Positions 1 to 4,782 of a stretch of 7,484 nt of DNA are shown here, in pieces (position 1 is the first letter of the stretch; each line of letters begins with the position of its first letter). Source of the stretch: Flavobacteriaceae bacterium (GTDB lineage: Bacteria; Bacteroidota; Bacteroidia; Flavobacteriales; Flavobacteriaceae). The position numbers and the translations under genes were made by a program. Below the pieces are notes generated by a model. The model made no database searches and was not told the DNA's origin. It saw only the letters and a list, made by a program, of their open reading frames with translations. The stretch covers positions 205,999 through 213,482 of the forward strand of contig CP070731.1 of the NCBI GenBank assembly GCA_020347545.1. Direction: 5' to 3'.

Positions 1-457
1 TTTATTGAATTCAATAAATGACGAGGAATACGCCAATAGTTCTACCGCCCCTTATTATTCGAGTATTGGAATCCATATGCGACACATTCTTGATGTGTTC
101 AATTGTGTTTTAAAGGGGATGGATGAAGGAATTATTGATTTGTCTGCCAGAGAGAGAAACGAGTTGGCAGAGATTCGCGTTGAAGTTGGGTTGGAGTATT
201 TTCAGGAGATTCAGGGTAAACTGAAAGAAATTGATCCTGCAAGCCTGGATGTGGTAGTCAAGGTGAAAGACGATTTGGGCCTGGGTATGGAAACAGCCAA
301 TTATACCGTTGCTGCAGCTTTGATTCAGGCACATAGTCATGCCATTCATCATTTTGCCAGCATTGGATATATTATTTCGCAATTGGGTATCGATCTTCCG
401 GACGGTGATTTTGGCTACAATCCGACCACCCCAAGAGGAAAAATTATCAATAAATAG
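1..457 (+). CDS. DinB-superfamily protein, 5'-truncated by window edge
   Basis: This is the C-terminal ~150 residues of a small four-helix-bundle protein of the DinB/YfiT-like superfamily. These proteins usually bind a divalent metal through three histidines; many are thiol-dependent transferases or have no known function. Numbering from the TTG codon at position 5, I see the helix motif SSIGIHMRHILD (residues 19-30, H24 and H27) and AHSHAIHHFASIGYI (109-123). The latter has an HxxxH pair at H112/H116, matching the family's metal site. The tail DFGYNPTTPR resembles the conserved end seen in bacteroidotal relatives. The frame stays open to the first base and relatives carry 10-20 more residues before this point, so TTG at 5 is probably an internal Leu codon, not the start. 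It ends in TAG at 455-457, only 5 bp from the end of the convergent ATP-grasp gene, with no clear terminator hairpin between them. The superfamily call is good; the substrate is unknown. Confidence 0.8.
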   Translation, partial: LLNSINDEEYANSSTAPYYSSIGIHMRHILDVFNCVLKGMDEGIIDLSARERNELAEIRVEVGLEYFQEIQGKLKEIDPASLDVVVKVKDDLGLGMETANYTVAAALIQAHSHAIHHFASIGYIISQLGIDLPDGDFGYNPTTPRGKIINK

Positions 458-462
458 CCGGA

Positions 463-1530
463 TCACAGATCTACCTTATTCAATTTCTTCAATTTTTTAG
501 AATAGGTTCTTAACCAAAGGATGTTTTTCAGGTATGCACCTACGGCAGGGTAGGGGATTTTTTGCTCCTTGTGAACCTGAACCGCTATTTTACCCATTAT
601 TGACCAATGTTTGTTGATGGATTTGAGTGCATTTAAAAAAGAAGCATTTTCGTAAGAGGCATCGTAAATATGTGTTGGTTCAGATATAATTCCGTTTACC
701 TCAAGAATCTTAAAATCAGTTCCCTTTAGTAAACTGTCGTAATCTTTGAATTTTATGTCAAGCCGTCCATAATTCCATCCTTTCATATGTTGACAAATCC
801 TGTCCATGAATTCAATTAATTGGCTATTTATCAAGTGGTTGCCATTTAGAAATTGAGTTCCCTTGGAATGATTTCCTATTACCGTAAGGATCATTTCCTC
901 ATCACGCTCTAAAATCTGATCAATTTTATCTCTGTGGAGAACAGAAAATAAATCATGATACAAAAAGGCTCTATCATCACTTTGAATCAATTCCGATAAA
1001 GTTAGTTTCCCGTCACCCTTGACACTGATAAATTTTTTGATTGTAACCGAGCTTATGGCACCACTTTTCTTATCAGGGAATTTATGGTAAAAAACACCTA
1101 TTTCCTTGTTGTGAGATATAAATTCCTGGATGATGGTATTTTCATTTAGAAGGATCAAATATTTTTTCAATTGATCCAGGTTCTCAATTTTTTTTACCAT
1201 ATATCCCCGGAATCCAATATCGGGTTTTGCGATCAGCGGAAATTCAATACGTTCTTCGGCTAATCTTTTTTCCAGAGTATCCAACGGATCATTTTTGTAA
1301 AAAAGAAATCCTTTTGGACGGAACTCTTTAGGAACGAGCTCCAGGGTTTTGAACTTTGACTCTGTGCCATTACCGGAATATAAGACACCCGGGTTTGTCA
1401 CTGTGTAGTAAATTGGATGCCTCGCTTTCAATGAACGGACCAGAAAAAGAGGCAGTAAAGGTATATAATAGGTAAACGCCGGCCAGTGTTCCCAGTGGGT
1501 AAGTTTGACTAAGGCCGCATTGCGTTTCAT
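463..1530 (-). CDS. ATP-grasp domain protein (D-Ala-D-Ala ligase-like), function unknown
   Basis: A 355-residue soluble protein with an ATP-grasp fold, the fold of carboxylate-amine ligases such as D-alanine-D-alanine ligase. Visible landmarks are PLIAKPDIGFRG (98-109, the ATP-contacting lysine strand and glycine-rich loop), IIQEFI (133-138, hinge and adenine-contacting segment), KGDGKLTL (171-178), GNHSKGTQF (219-227), RLDIKFKD (256-263) and KILEVNG (274-280), whose Asp and Glu/Asn residues are the usual Mg-binding positions. The N-terminal ~75 residues (HWEHWPAF, then TNPGVLYSGNGTESK) are not those of true Ddl. They resemble uncharacterised bacteroidotal proteins often labelled Ddl-like, so I do not assign peptidoglycan synthesis. 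The start ATG overlaps the upstream gene's TGA by 4 bp (ATGA, 1527-1530), implying translational coupling and one operon. The ATP-grasp call is confident; the substrates are unknown. Confidence 0.85.
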   Translation of the reverse strand: MKRNAALVKLTHWEHWPAFTYYIPLLPLFLVRSLKARHPIYYTVTNPGVLYSGNGTESKFKTLELVPKEFRPKGFLFYKNDPLDTLEKRLAEERIEFPLIAKPDIGFRGYMVKKIENLDQLKKYLILLNENTIIQEFISHNKEIGVFYHKFPDKKSGAISSVTIKKFISVKGDGKLTLSELIQSDDRAFLYHDLFSVLHRDKIDQILERDEEMILTVIGNHSKGTQFLNGNHLINSQLIEFMDRICQHMKGWNYGRLDIKFKDYDSLLKGTDFKILEVNGIISEPTHIYDASYENASFLNALKSINKHWSIMGKIAVQVHKEQKIPYPAVGAYLKNILWLRTYSKKLKKLNKVDL

Positions 1531-1787
1531 GAACTAAAAAGTGCTTTTAAAATAAGTCTGAAGGCCTGAGTGACCAGACCAATTGTAAAAACCGTCATTA
1601 GACATCCCAAGACCAGAAGAAAATAGCCATTACCTTTATTTAAAGATTTAAAACCTATAGTAACTACTATGGGAGACGCGAATAGTAAGGGTAGGGATCC
1701 TGCCAGAAATTTCAATCCTTTCTGGTATAATTTTTTTGTCTCCCTATCCTTAAAAACTTTTTTTTGTTTTGAAGTTTCCATGCTCAT
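1527..1787 (-). CDS. small two-helix membrane protein, DUF6095-like
   Basis: An 86-residue protein with a basic, hydrophilic N-terminus (residues 1-26, rich in Lys/Glu) and two predicted membrane helices at about 27-47 (LAGSLPLLFASPIVVTIGF) and 55-77 (YFLLVLGCLMTVFTIGLVTQ). A short polar turn, KSLNKGNG, joins them, so both termini are expected on the same side. The pattern KGLKFLAGSLPLLF..P followed by a second helix and ...LILKALF matches what I recall of the DUF6095 family, short flavobacterial proteins of unknown function. Two in-frame ATGs (1787 and 1781) are possible starts; neither has a strong ribosome binding site, and the first is used here. It is the first gene of a two-gene operon and its TGA is embedded in the start of the ATP-grasp gene. 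A promoter lies directly upstream. Function is unknown; the coupling hints that it may anchor or assist the ATP-grasp enzyme, which is inference only. Confidence 0.75.
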   Translation of the reverse strand: MSMETSKQKKVFKDRETKKLYQKGLKFLAGSLPLLFASPIVVTIGFKSLNKGNGYFLLVLGCLMTVFTIGLVTQAFRLILKALFSS

Positions 1788-1818
1788 GGTAATTGATAAA
1801 ATGATGCCAAAGGCGTTA

Positions 1819-1850
1819 TAAATATAGAAGTGAAATTTCTCAATACCAAA
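1819..1850 (-). promoter_or_regulatory. Bacteroidota-type promoter for the DUF6095-like/ATP-grasp operon
   Basis: On the minus strand TTTG (1850-1847) is followed after exactly 20 bp by TATATTTA (1826-1819). This is one base from the Bacteroidota -7 consensus TAnnTTTG at the expected spacing from the -33 TTTG element. The transcription start would fall near 1812, giving a leader of about 25 nt. The -33 element overlaps the U-tract of the icd terminator, so the two units are packed back to back. Confidence 0.6.
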
Positions 1851-1885
1851 AAAAGGGCTTTAATAGTTAAATATTAAAGCCCTTT
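1848..1885 (-). terminator. intrinsic terminator of icd
   Basis: A perfect 14-bp stem (1852-1865 with 1872-1885; arm AAAGGGCTTTAATA) closes a 6-nt loop. On the minus strand the stem is followed by a run of seven T (1854-1848), and icd's stop codon is about 20 bp upstream. Stem length, GC core and U-tract make this a strong factor-independent terminator for icd. Confidence 0.9.
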
Positions 1886-1905
1886 AGATAAGTGCATCGT
1901 GTCGA

Positions 1906-3138
1906 TTAAGCCAGGGCTTTCTCCAGATTTTGTTTTAATTCATTCAAGAATTCCTGTGTATTAAGGTAATGTTCTGAAGTCATATTTTCTTTATGAATCA
2001 AAAGCGCAAGGTCTTTTGTCATTTTACCACCCTCTACAGTGTCAATGCAAACTTTCTCAAGTTTGTGACAAAAATCTATTAATTCCTGATTATTGTCTAA
2101 TTTACCTCGGTGTTCCAGCCCTCTTGTCCAGGCAAAAATCGACGCCAATGGGTTGGTAGATGTTTCCTTTCCTTGCTGATGTTGTCTGTAATGTCTTGTT
2201 ACCGTTCCATGGGCGGCTTCAGCTTCAACAGTTTTTCCATCAGGAGTAACAAGAACAGAGGTCATAAGTCCTAAACTTCCGAATCCTTGTGCCACAGTAT
2301 CCGATTGAACGTCTCCGTCATAATTCTTACAGGCCCATACAAATCCTCCATTCCACTTCATGGCAGCAGCTACCATATCATCAATCAATCTGTGCTCGTA
2401 CGTAATTCCTGCATCTTTGAATTTGTCTTTAAATTCATTCTGATAAACCTCTTCAAAGATATCTTTGAACCTTCCGTCGTAGGCCTTTAGAATTGTATTC
2501 TTGGTGCTGAAGTAAAGATTCCAGCCTTTTGAAAGTGCCTGATTAAAACTTGAACGTGCAAAACCATAGATAGAGGAATCAATGTTGTACATAGCCATGG
2601 CAACTCCGTTCTCGTCAAAATTGTAGATCTCAAATGACTGAGATTCACTTCCGTCTTCAGGAGTGAAGGTCATGGTCAGTTTACCTTTTCCCTTTGTTAC
2701 TATGTCCGTTGCTTTGTACTGGTCACCAAAAGCATGTCTTCCAATACAGATAGGCTTGGTCCATCCCTGAACATATCTGGGGACATTTTTCATAATTATG
2801 GGTTCCCTGAAAATGGTACCTCCCACAATGTTTCTGATGGTTCCGTTAGGTGAGCGCCACATTTTTTTAAGATCGAATTCTTTAACTCTGTCCTCGTCTG
2901 GTGTAATGGTAGCACATTTGATCCCGACATTGTATTTCTTGATGGCTTCTGCAGCATCAATTGTAATCTGGTCATTGGTTTCATCACGGTACTCAACTCC
3001 CAGGTCGTAATATTTTATATCAAGATCAAGATAGGGTAAGATAAGCTGGTCCTTGATGAATTTCCAAATGATTCTTGTCATCTCGTCCCCGTCCAATTCA
3101 ACGATGGGATTGGTTACTTTTATTTTAGTCATTGTCAT
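1906..3138 (-). CDS. icd: NADP-dependent isocitrate dehydrogenase, eukaryote-like homodimeric type
   Basis: A 410-residue cytosolic enzyme that oxidatively decarboxylates isocitrate to 2-oxoglutarate with NADP+ and Mg/Mn, in the TCA cycle. The sequence closely follows human IDH1/IDH2 rather than E. coli Icd: GDEMTRIIW (17-25), CATITPDE (75-82), WRSPNGTIRN (94-103), GRHAFGDQY (133-141), STKNT (211-215), EHRLIDDM (248-255), NYDGDVQSD (272-280) and GTVTRHYR (311-318). The expected catalytic set is present: R134 (equivalent of human R132), Y141, K213, and metal ligands D253, D276 and D280. R315/H316 match the residues that select NADP. The length is normal and nothing is damaged. Two ATGs start the frame (3138 and 3132); the first is better placed behind an AGGA about 11 nt upstream. 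The gene appears monocistronic, with its own putative promoter and a strong terminator. Confidence 0.97.
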   Translation of the reverse strand: MTMTKIKVTNPIVELDGDEMTRIIWKFIKDQLILPYLDLDIKYYDLGVEYRDETNDQITIDAAEAIKKYNVGIKCATITPDEDRVKEFDLKKMWRSPNGTIRNIVGGTIFREPIIMKNVPRYVQGWTKPICIGRHAFGDQYKATDIVTKGKGKLTMTFTPEDGSESQSFEIYNFDENGVAMAMYNIDSSIYGFARSSFNQALSKGWNLYFSTKNTILKAYDGRFKDIFEEVYQNEFKDKFKDAGITYEHRLIDDMVAAAMKWNGGFVWACKNYDGDVQSDTVAQGFGSLGLMTSVLVTPDGKTVEAEAAHGTVTRHYRQHQQGKETSTNPLASIFAWTRGLEHRGKLDNNQELIDFCHKLEKVCIDTVEGGKMTKDLALLIHKENMTSEHYLNTQEFLNELKQNLEKALA

Positions 3139-3154
3139 TTTGATTTAATTCCTG

Positions 3155-3162
3155 CAAATATA
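3155..3162 (-). promoter_or_regulatory. possible -7 element of the icd promoter
   Basis: The minus strand reads TATATTTG (3162-3155), an exact match to TAnnTTTG, 16 bp upstream of icd's first ATG. The -33 position shows only a weak GTTC-like sequence instead of TTTG, and the leader would be very short (about 10 nt). This makes it a plausible but unproven promoter. It lies downstream of the hairpin at 3258-3293, so icd need not depend on transcription from further up. Confidence 0.4.
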
Positions 3163-3250
3163 ATAAACCATCACTAAGTTTGAACCATGGAAAAATAAAA
3201 AATTCAGTTTTGAGAATTCTCTAAATTTTAGCCTTGCTTTTAATGTATTT

Positions 3251-3293
3251 AAAAATTAAAAGCCGCATCAAAGTGGGACTTTGTACGGCTTTT
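3251..3293 (-). terminator. two-part hairpin terminator, minus strand, upstream of icd
   Basis: The outer stem AAAAGCCG/CGGCTTTT (3258-3265 with 3286-3293) and inner stem CAAAGT/ACTTTG (3269-3274 with 3278-3283, GGG loop) are separated by a small internal loop. On the minus strand TTTTAATTTTT follows (down to 3251). No plus-strand gene upstream could use it, so it most likely ends a minus-strand transcript that begins within the icd-rplS gap. Plus-strand T's at 3290-3294 mean bidirectional use cannot be excluded. Confidence 0.65.
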
Positions 3294-3540
3294 TGGTTTG
3301 GTTAACAATATTTAATAGTATTTAAATATTGCTTTGGTTTAAAATAGGGAGGATTTAATGGTAGTATAACATTAAAAACTCTTTAAATGACTGTCTCTTG
3401 TAAAACTAAAAATGAATTGCGCTAAACACTTTAGTTTCGTATTTCAAAAAACAGTTTTAGAAATAAATCTAAAGTCTTTTTTCTTAATGAGACAATTTTC
3501 ATAACCTTTTTATCGGGGAGAGCCCCACCAGGATCAAAGA
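3258..3540 (-). ncRNA. candidate structured minus-strand transcript B (unknown)
   Basis: This is inferred, not recognised. It is bounded upstream by a lone TAnnTTTG match (3554-3547) and downstream by the hairpin terminator at 3251-3293. Going 5' to 3' on the minus strand, it opens with a GGGG-CTCT-CCCC hairpin (3526-3515). An 8-bp closing stem follows (3489-3496 with 3390-3397, one G-U pair). It encloses one hairpin with TTTAGA/TCTAAA plus an A6/T6 extension (3446-3482) and a second with AAACTAAA/TTTAGTTT (3403-3437). This is a possible three-way junction of about 107 nt. A 10-bp inverted repeat (3306-3331) precedes the terminator. A 23-codon ATG frame (3502-3431) lies across these helices and may be chance. 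A/T-rich DNA folds easily, so confidence is low. Confidence 0.3.
3306..3331. repeat. 10-bp perfect A/T-rich inverted repeat
   Basis: CAATATTTAA (3306-3315) and its exact complement TTAAATATTG (3322-3331) flank a 6-bp spacer. It could be a protein-binding site or a weak RNA hairpin just before the terminator at 3251-3293. No function can be assigned. Confidence 0.5.
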
Positions 3541-3546
3541 CCAAAA

Positions 3547-3554
3547 CAAATTTA
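3547..3554 (-). promoter_or_regulatory. weak promoter-like -7 element for candidate transcript B
   Basis: The minus strand reads TAAATTTG (3554-3547), an exact TAnnTTTG match and the only one between 3300 and 3730 on this strand. The nearest upstream TTG is only 14 bp away rather than about 20, so the -33 element is poor. Low-confidence call. Confidence 0.25.
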
Positions 3555-3606
3555 AATGAACAGATTCACAAGTAATTAGAAATAAATAATAAAAGGACTA
3601 ACAGGA

Positions 3607-3638
3607 TATTAACAACTGTTATTAACAATTGTTAATAA
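3607..3638. repeat. tandem 13-bp repeat overlapping a 20-bp perfect palindrome
   Basis: TATTAACAACTGT (3607-3619) is followed without a gap by TATTAACAATTGT (3620-3632), differing at one base. The second copy lies within a perfect 20-bp palindrome (3619-3638) with half-site TTATTAACAA. Two adjacent near-identical half-sites plus full dyad symmetry are typical of an operator for a dimeric DNA-binding protein, though no regulator gene is in the window. I cannot tell whether it acts as DNA or as an RNA hairpin. Confidence 0.6.
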
Positions 3639-3642
3639 TATA

Positions 3643-3705
3643 AGATCGGATCTCTCCAGCTCCGGGTGATCCCGAATCTAATGCCCTATTTGAAAAGCTT
3701 AGGGC
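3643..3705. repeat. two adjacent GC-richer imperfect inverted repeats
   Basis: The first (3643-3679) forms a bulged stem: AGAT/ATCT, CGG/CCG, ATC/GAT and CTC/GGG with one G-U pair, 13 paired positions with a 7-nt loop. The second (3683-3705) pairs GCCCTA with TAGGGC. Both stand out from the A/T-rich surroundings in base composition. They sit between the palindrome at 3619-3638 and the hairpin at 3731-3763, giving four inverted repeats in about 145 bp. They could be part of a structured RNA or remnants of a dispersed palindromic repeat. Confidence 0.45.
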
Positions 3706-3723
3706 TTATAAAAACAACACCCA

Positions 3724-3763
3724 AAAACAATACCCATGAAAAAGTAGCACTTTCTCATGGGTA
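3724..3763 (-). terminator. hairpin terminator of candidate transcript A
   Basis: TACCCATGA (3731-3739) pairs with TCATGGGTA (3755-3763). After one A-C mismatch the stem continues with AAAGT/ACTTT to a 3-nt loop, giving 14 of 15 positions paired. On the minus strand the next bases are TTGTTTTTGG, followed a few bases on by another T-rich run. On the plus strand what follows is not T-rich, so the terminator points in the minus direction. rplS already has its own terminator 430 bp upstream, so this one should serve a separate transcript. Confidence 0.7.
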
Positions 3764-4098
3764 CTTGCCGAAACGTTAGCTTAAAATTGATCACTTATCC
3801 TCACATTTTCATGTTCCAATAATTAAACTTTCAAGCTTAGATTTCTTCAACATTTTCACGTTATCTTTTAAAAATACCTTCATCGAAACTCAGGCTCCTT
3901 CAAAGGATATTGTCAAAATGTTGTGTTGCAATAACTAACCTTAAAATCTAAATATTTATGCTAAATACATTGACCTTATGTAACGATCAGTTATTACGTC
4001 AAGACTTGCATCCTGACAAAACCAAGTCGATTTCAAAAAAGGAAGAAACTTAAAATCTGCACCTCAAGTTCCAAACCTCAACTGGACCTTCCTGATTT
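3724..4098 (-). ncRNA. candidate short transcript A between rplS and icd (unknown)
   Basis: A ~375-nt transcription unit is inferred from a good promoter (4105-4135) and a strong terminator (3724-3763) on the same strand. No known RNA family signature is seen. The 5' part can fold: AGGAAG/CTTCCT closes a domain (about 4093-4040) containing AACTT/AAGTT. Next comes a hairpin at 3998-4017 (GTCAGGA/TCTTGAC, one G-U pair, 6-nt loop). The 3' half has a 24-codon frame (3883-3809) starting MKVFLKDNVK, basic then hydrophobic, with AAGGAG 11 nt before its ATG. That is an unusually good ribosome binding site for this group. So it may be a small RNA, a small-peptide mRNA or both. Function is unknown. Confidence 0.4.
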
Positions 4099-4104
4099 CT
4101 GATT

Positions 4105-4135
4105 CAAATATAAATCGTAAAACCTTAGAATTCAA
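4105..4135 (-). promoter_or_regulatory. Bacteroidota-type promoter within the rplS-icd gap
   Basis: On the minus strand TTG (4135-4133) is followed by a 20-bp spacer and TATATTTG (4112-4105), an exact TAnnTTTG match at the expected distance. It lies about 60 bp beyond the rplS terminator and has no protein gene downstream until icd nearly 1 kb away. It is therefore the main reason to suspect an unannotated transcript. Confidence 0.6.
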
Positions 4136-4192
4136 TTTTTAGGCACTTTTGTTTTTAACATATTATCAAACGCAATTATCAACAAAAGTTAA

Positions 4193-4228
4193 TAAAAAAA
4201 CCTCTTTCATCATTTGATGAAAGAGGTT
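4193..4228 (-). terminator. intrinsic terminator of rplS
   Basis: A 13-bp perfect stem (4199-4211 with 4216-4228; core CCTCTTTCATC/GATGAAAGAGG) has a 4-nt loop and is followed on the minus strand by seven T (4200-4194; the two T nearest the stem also count as its last pairs). It lies about 20 bp after the rplS stop codon. A strong intrinsic terminator. Confidence 0.92.
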
Positions 4229-4250
4229 GTCTATTTCGATTAAAAAAGGA

Positions 4251-4601
4251 TTACGCCCTTTTTTCTTTAATTTGCGCTTTTTTACCGGTTAGGTTTCTAA
4301 AGTAGTATATTCTTGCTCTTCTTACTTTACCTCTCTTGTTCACTTCAATCTTTTGGATTGCAGGAAGGTTTACAGGGAAGATTCTCTCCACTCCGATTGT
4401 TCCGGACATTTTTCGGATAGTAAAAGTCTCTGAACTTCCGCTTCCTCTTCTTTGAATTACAACTCCTCTAAAAAACTGGGTTCTGCTTTTTGAACCTTCT
4501 TTGATTTCAAAGTAAACTGTAATTGTATCTCCGGCTGCAAACTCAGGAATCTCTTTTTTTGCAACAAATTCGTCTTGTACAAATTTTACTAAATTTTCCA
4601 T
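4251..4601 (-). CDS. rplS: 50S ribosomal protein L19
   Basis: A 116-residue ribosomal protein L19, which lies at the 30S-50S interface of the large subunit. The family pattern runs through the whole sequence: F..GDTITVYFEIKEGSKSRTQFFRGVVIQRRGSG (about 21-54), then ETFTIRKMSGTIGVERIFPVNLPAI (58-82) and the basic end KRGKVRRARIYYFRNLTGKKAQIKEK. Length is typical for bacteria (about 115). It lies downstream of trmD on the same strand, the common bacterial arrangement, but 181 bp separate the two genes here. That gap contains a possible promoter and a leader of about 65 nt, so it may be transcribed both from upstream and on its own. A strong terminator follows the stop codon. Confidence 0.98.
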   Translation of the reverse strand: MENLVKFVQDEFVAKKEIPEFAAGDTITVYFEIKEGSKSRTQFFRGVVIQRRGSGSSETFTIRKMSGTIGVERIFPVNLPAIQKIEVNKRGKVRRARIYYFRNLTGKKAQIKEKRA

Positions 4602-4680
4602 TATTATCTTTTAAAATGGTTTATCAATAATCAACATTCACGATTTTCGTCAGAGGTTAATTTTTGAGTGTGCAAATTTA
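4602..4680 (-). promoter_or_regulatory. possible rplS promoter element and leader
   Basis: The minus strand has TAAATTTG (4680-4673), an exact -7 consensus match, but no clear TTG at the proper distance upstream. The start of transcription would be near 4666, giving a leader of roughly 65 nt. That leader contains a small ACGA/TCGT hairpin (4640-4650) that may be enclosed by TTAAC/GTTGA. Ribosomal protein genes often have leaders bound by their own product. I recall an L19 leader being proposed in flavobacteria but cannot confirm a match. Confidence 0.3.
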
Positions 4681-4782
4681 TAAAAAAGTTTTGATTAAAA
4701 AAGTAGGGGCAAGAAAAATTTTTATTACTTCTTAACTCTATCTAAATGGCTTTGACTCTGAGAATTAAGACAGATTGGTAAA

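Larger units (their letters stand above)
3139..4198. other. 1.06-kb region without a convincing protein gene between icd and rplS
   Basis: No open frame here looks like a normal gene; the longest starts I can find encode only 23-24 residues. The stretch is A/T-rich but not featureless. It contains two terminator-like hairpins on the minus strand, one good and one weak promoter-like site on the same strand, a tandem repeat with a palindrome, and several GC-richer inverted repeats at 3511-3540 and 3643-3705. I see no tRNA, tmRNA, RNase P or SRP RNA signature. All the signals run the same way as icd and rplS. Confidence 0.7.

Noticed and set aside
5..7. TTG at position 5 as the true start of the DinB-like protein
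   Set aside because: The frame is open upstream to the window edge, and family members extend 10-20 residues further, so the real start is most likely outside the window.
110..466. 118-codon minus-strand frame opposite the DinB gene
   Set aside because: It is antisense to a recognised protein family along its whole length and has no family resemblance of its own.
2287..3010. Frames of 66-70 codons inside icd on both strands
   Set aside because: All lie within the intact, strongly conserved icd reading frame and show no independent signals.
3431..3502. 23-codon minus-strand frame starting MKIVSLRKKT
   Set aside because: It is very short, has only a weakly placed AAGG before the ATG, and lies across the candidate stems of transcript B; not separable from chance in A/T-rich DNA.
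3511..3679. GC-richer blocks at 3511-3540 and 3643-3679 considered as tRNA, tmRNA, RNase P or SRP RNA fragments
   Set aside because: No cloverleaf, GGTTCGA T-arm, tmRNA resume frame or end, RNase P core (GAGGAAAGTCC...) or SRP tetraloop motif is present on either strand.
3795..4184. DnaA-box-like sites TTATCCTCA (3795-3803) and TTATCAACA (4176-4184), with several GATC sites, suggesting a replication origin
   Set aside because: Each box has one mismatch to TTATCCACA and they are far apart. There is no dnaA nearby, and the flanking genes run in the same direction instead of diverging. GC skew over the whole chromosome would be needed to revive the idea.
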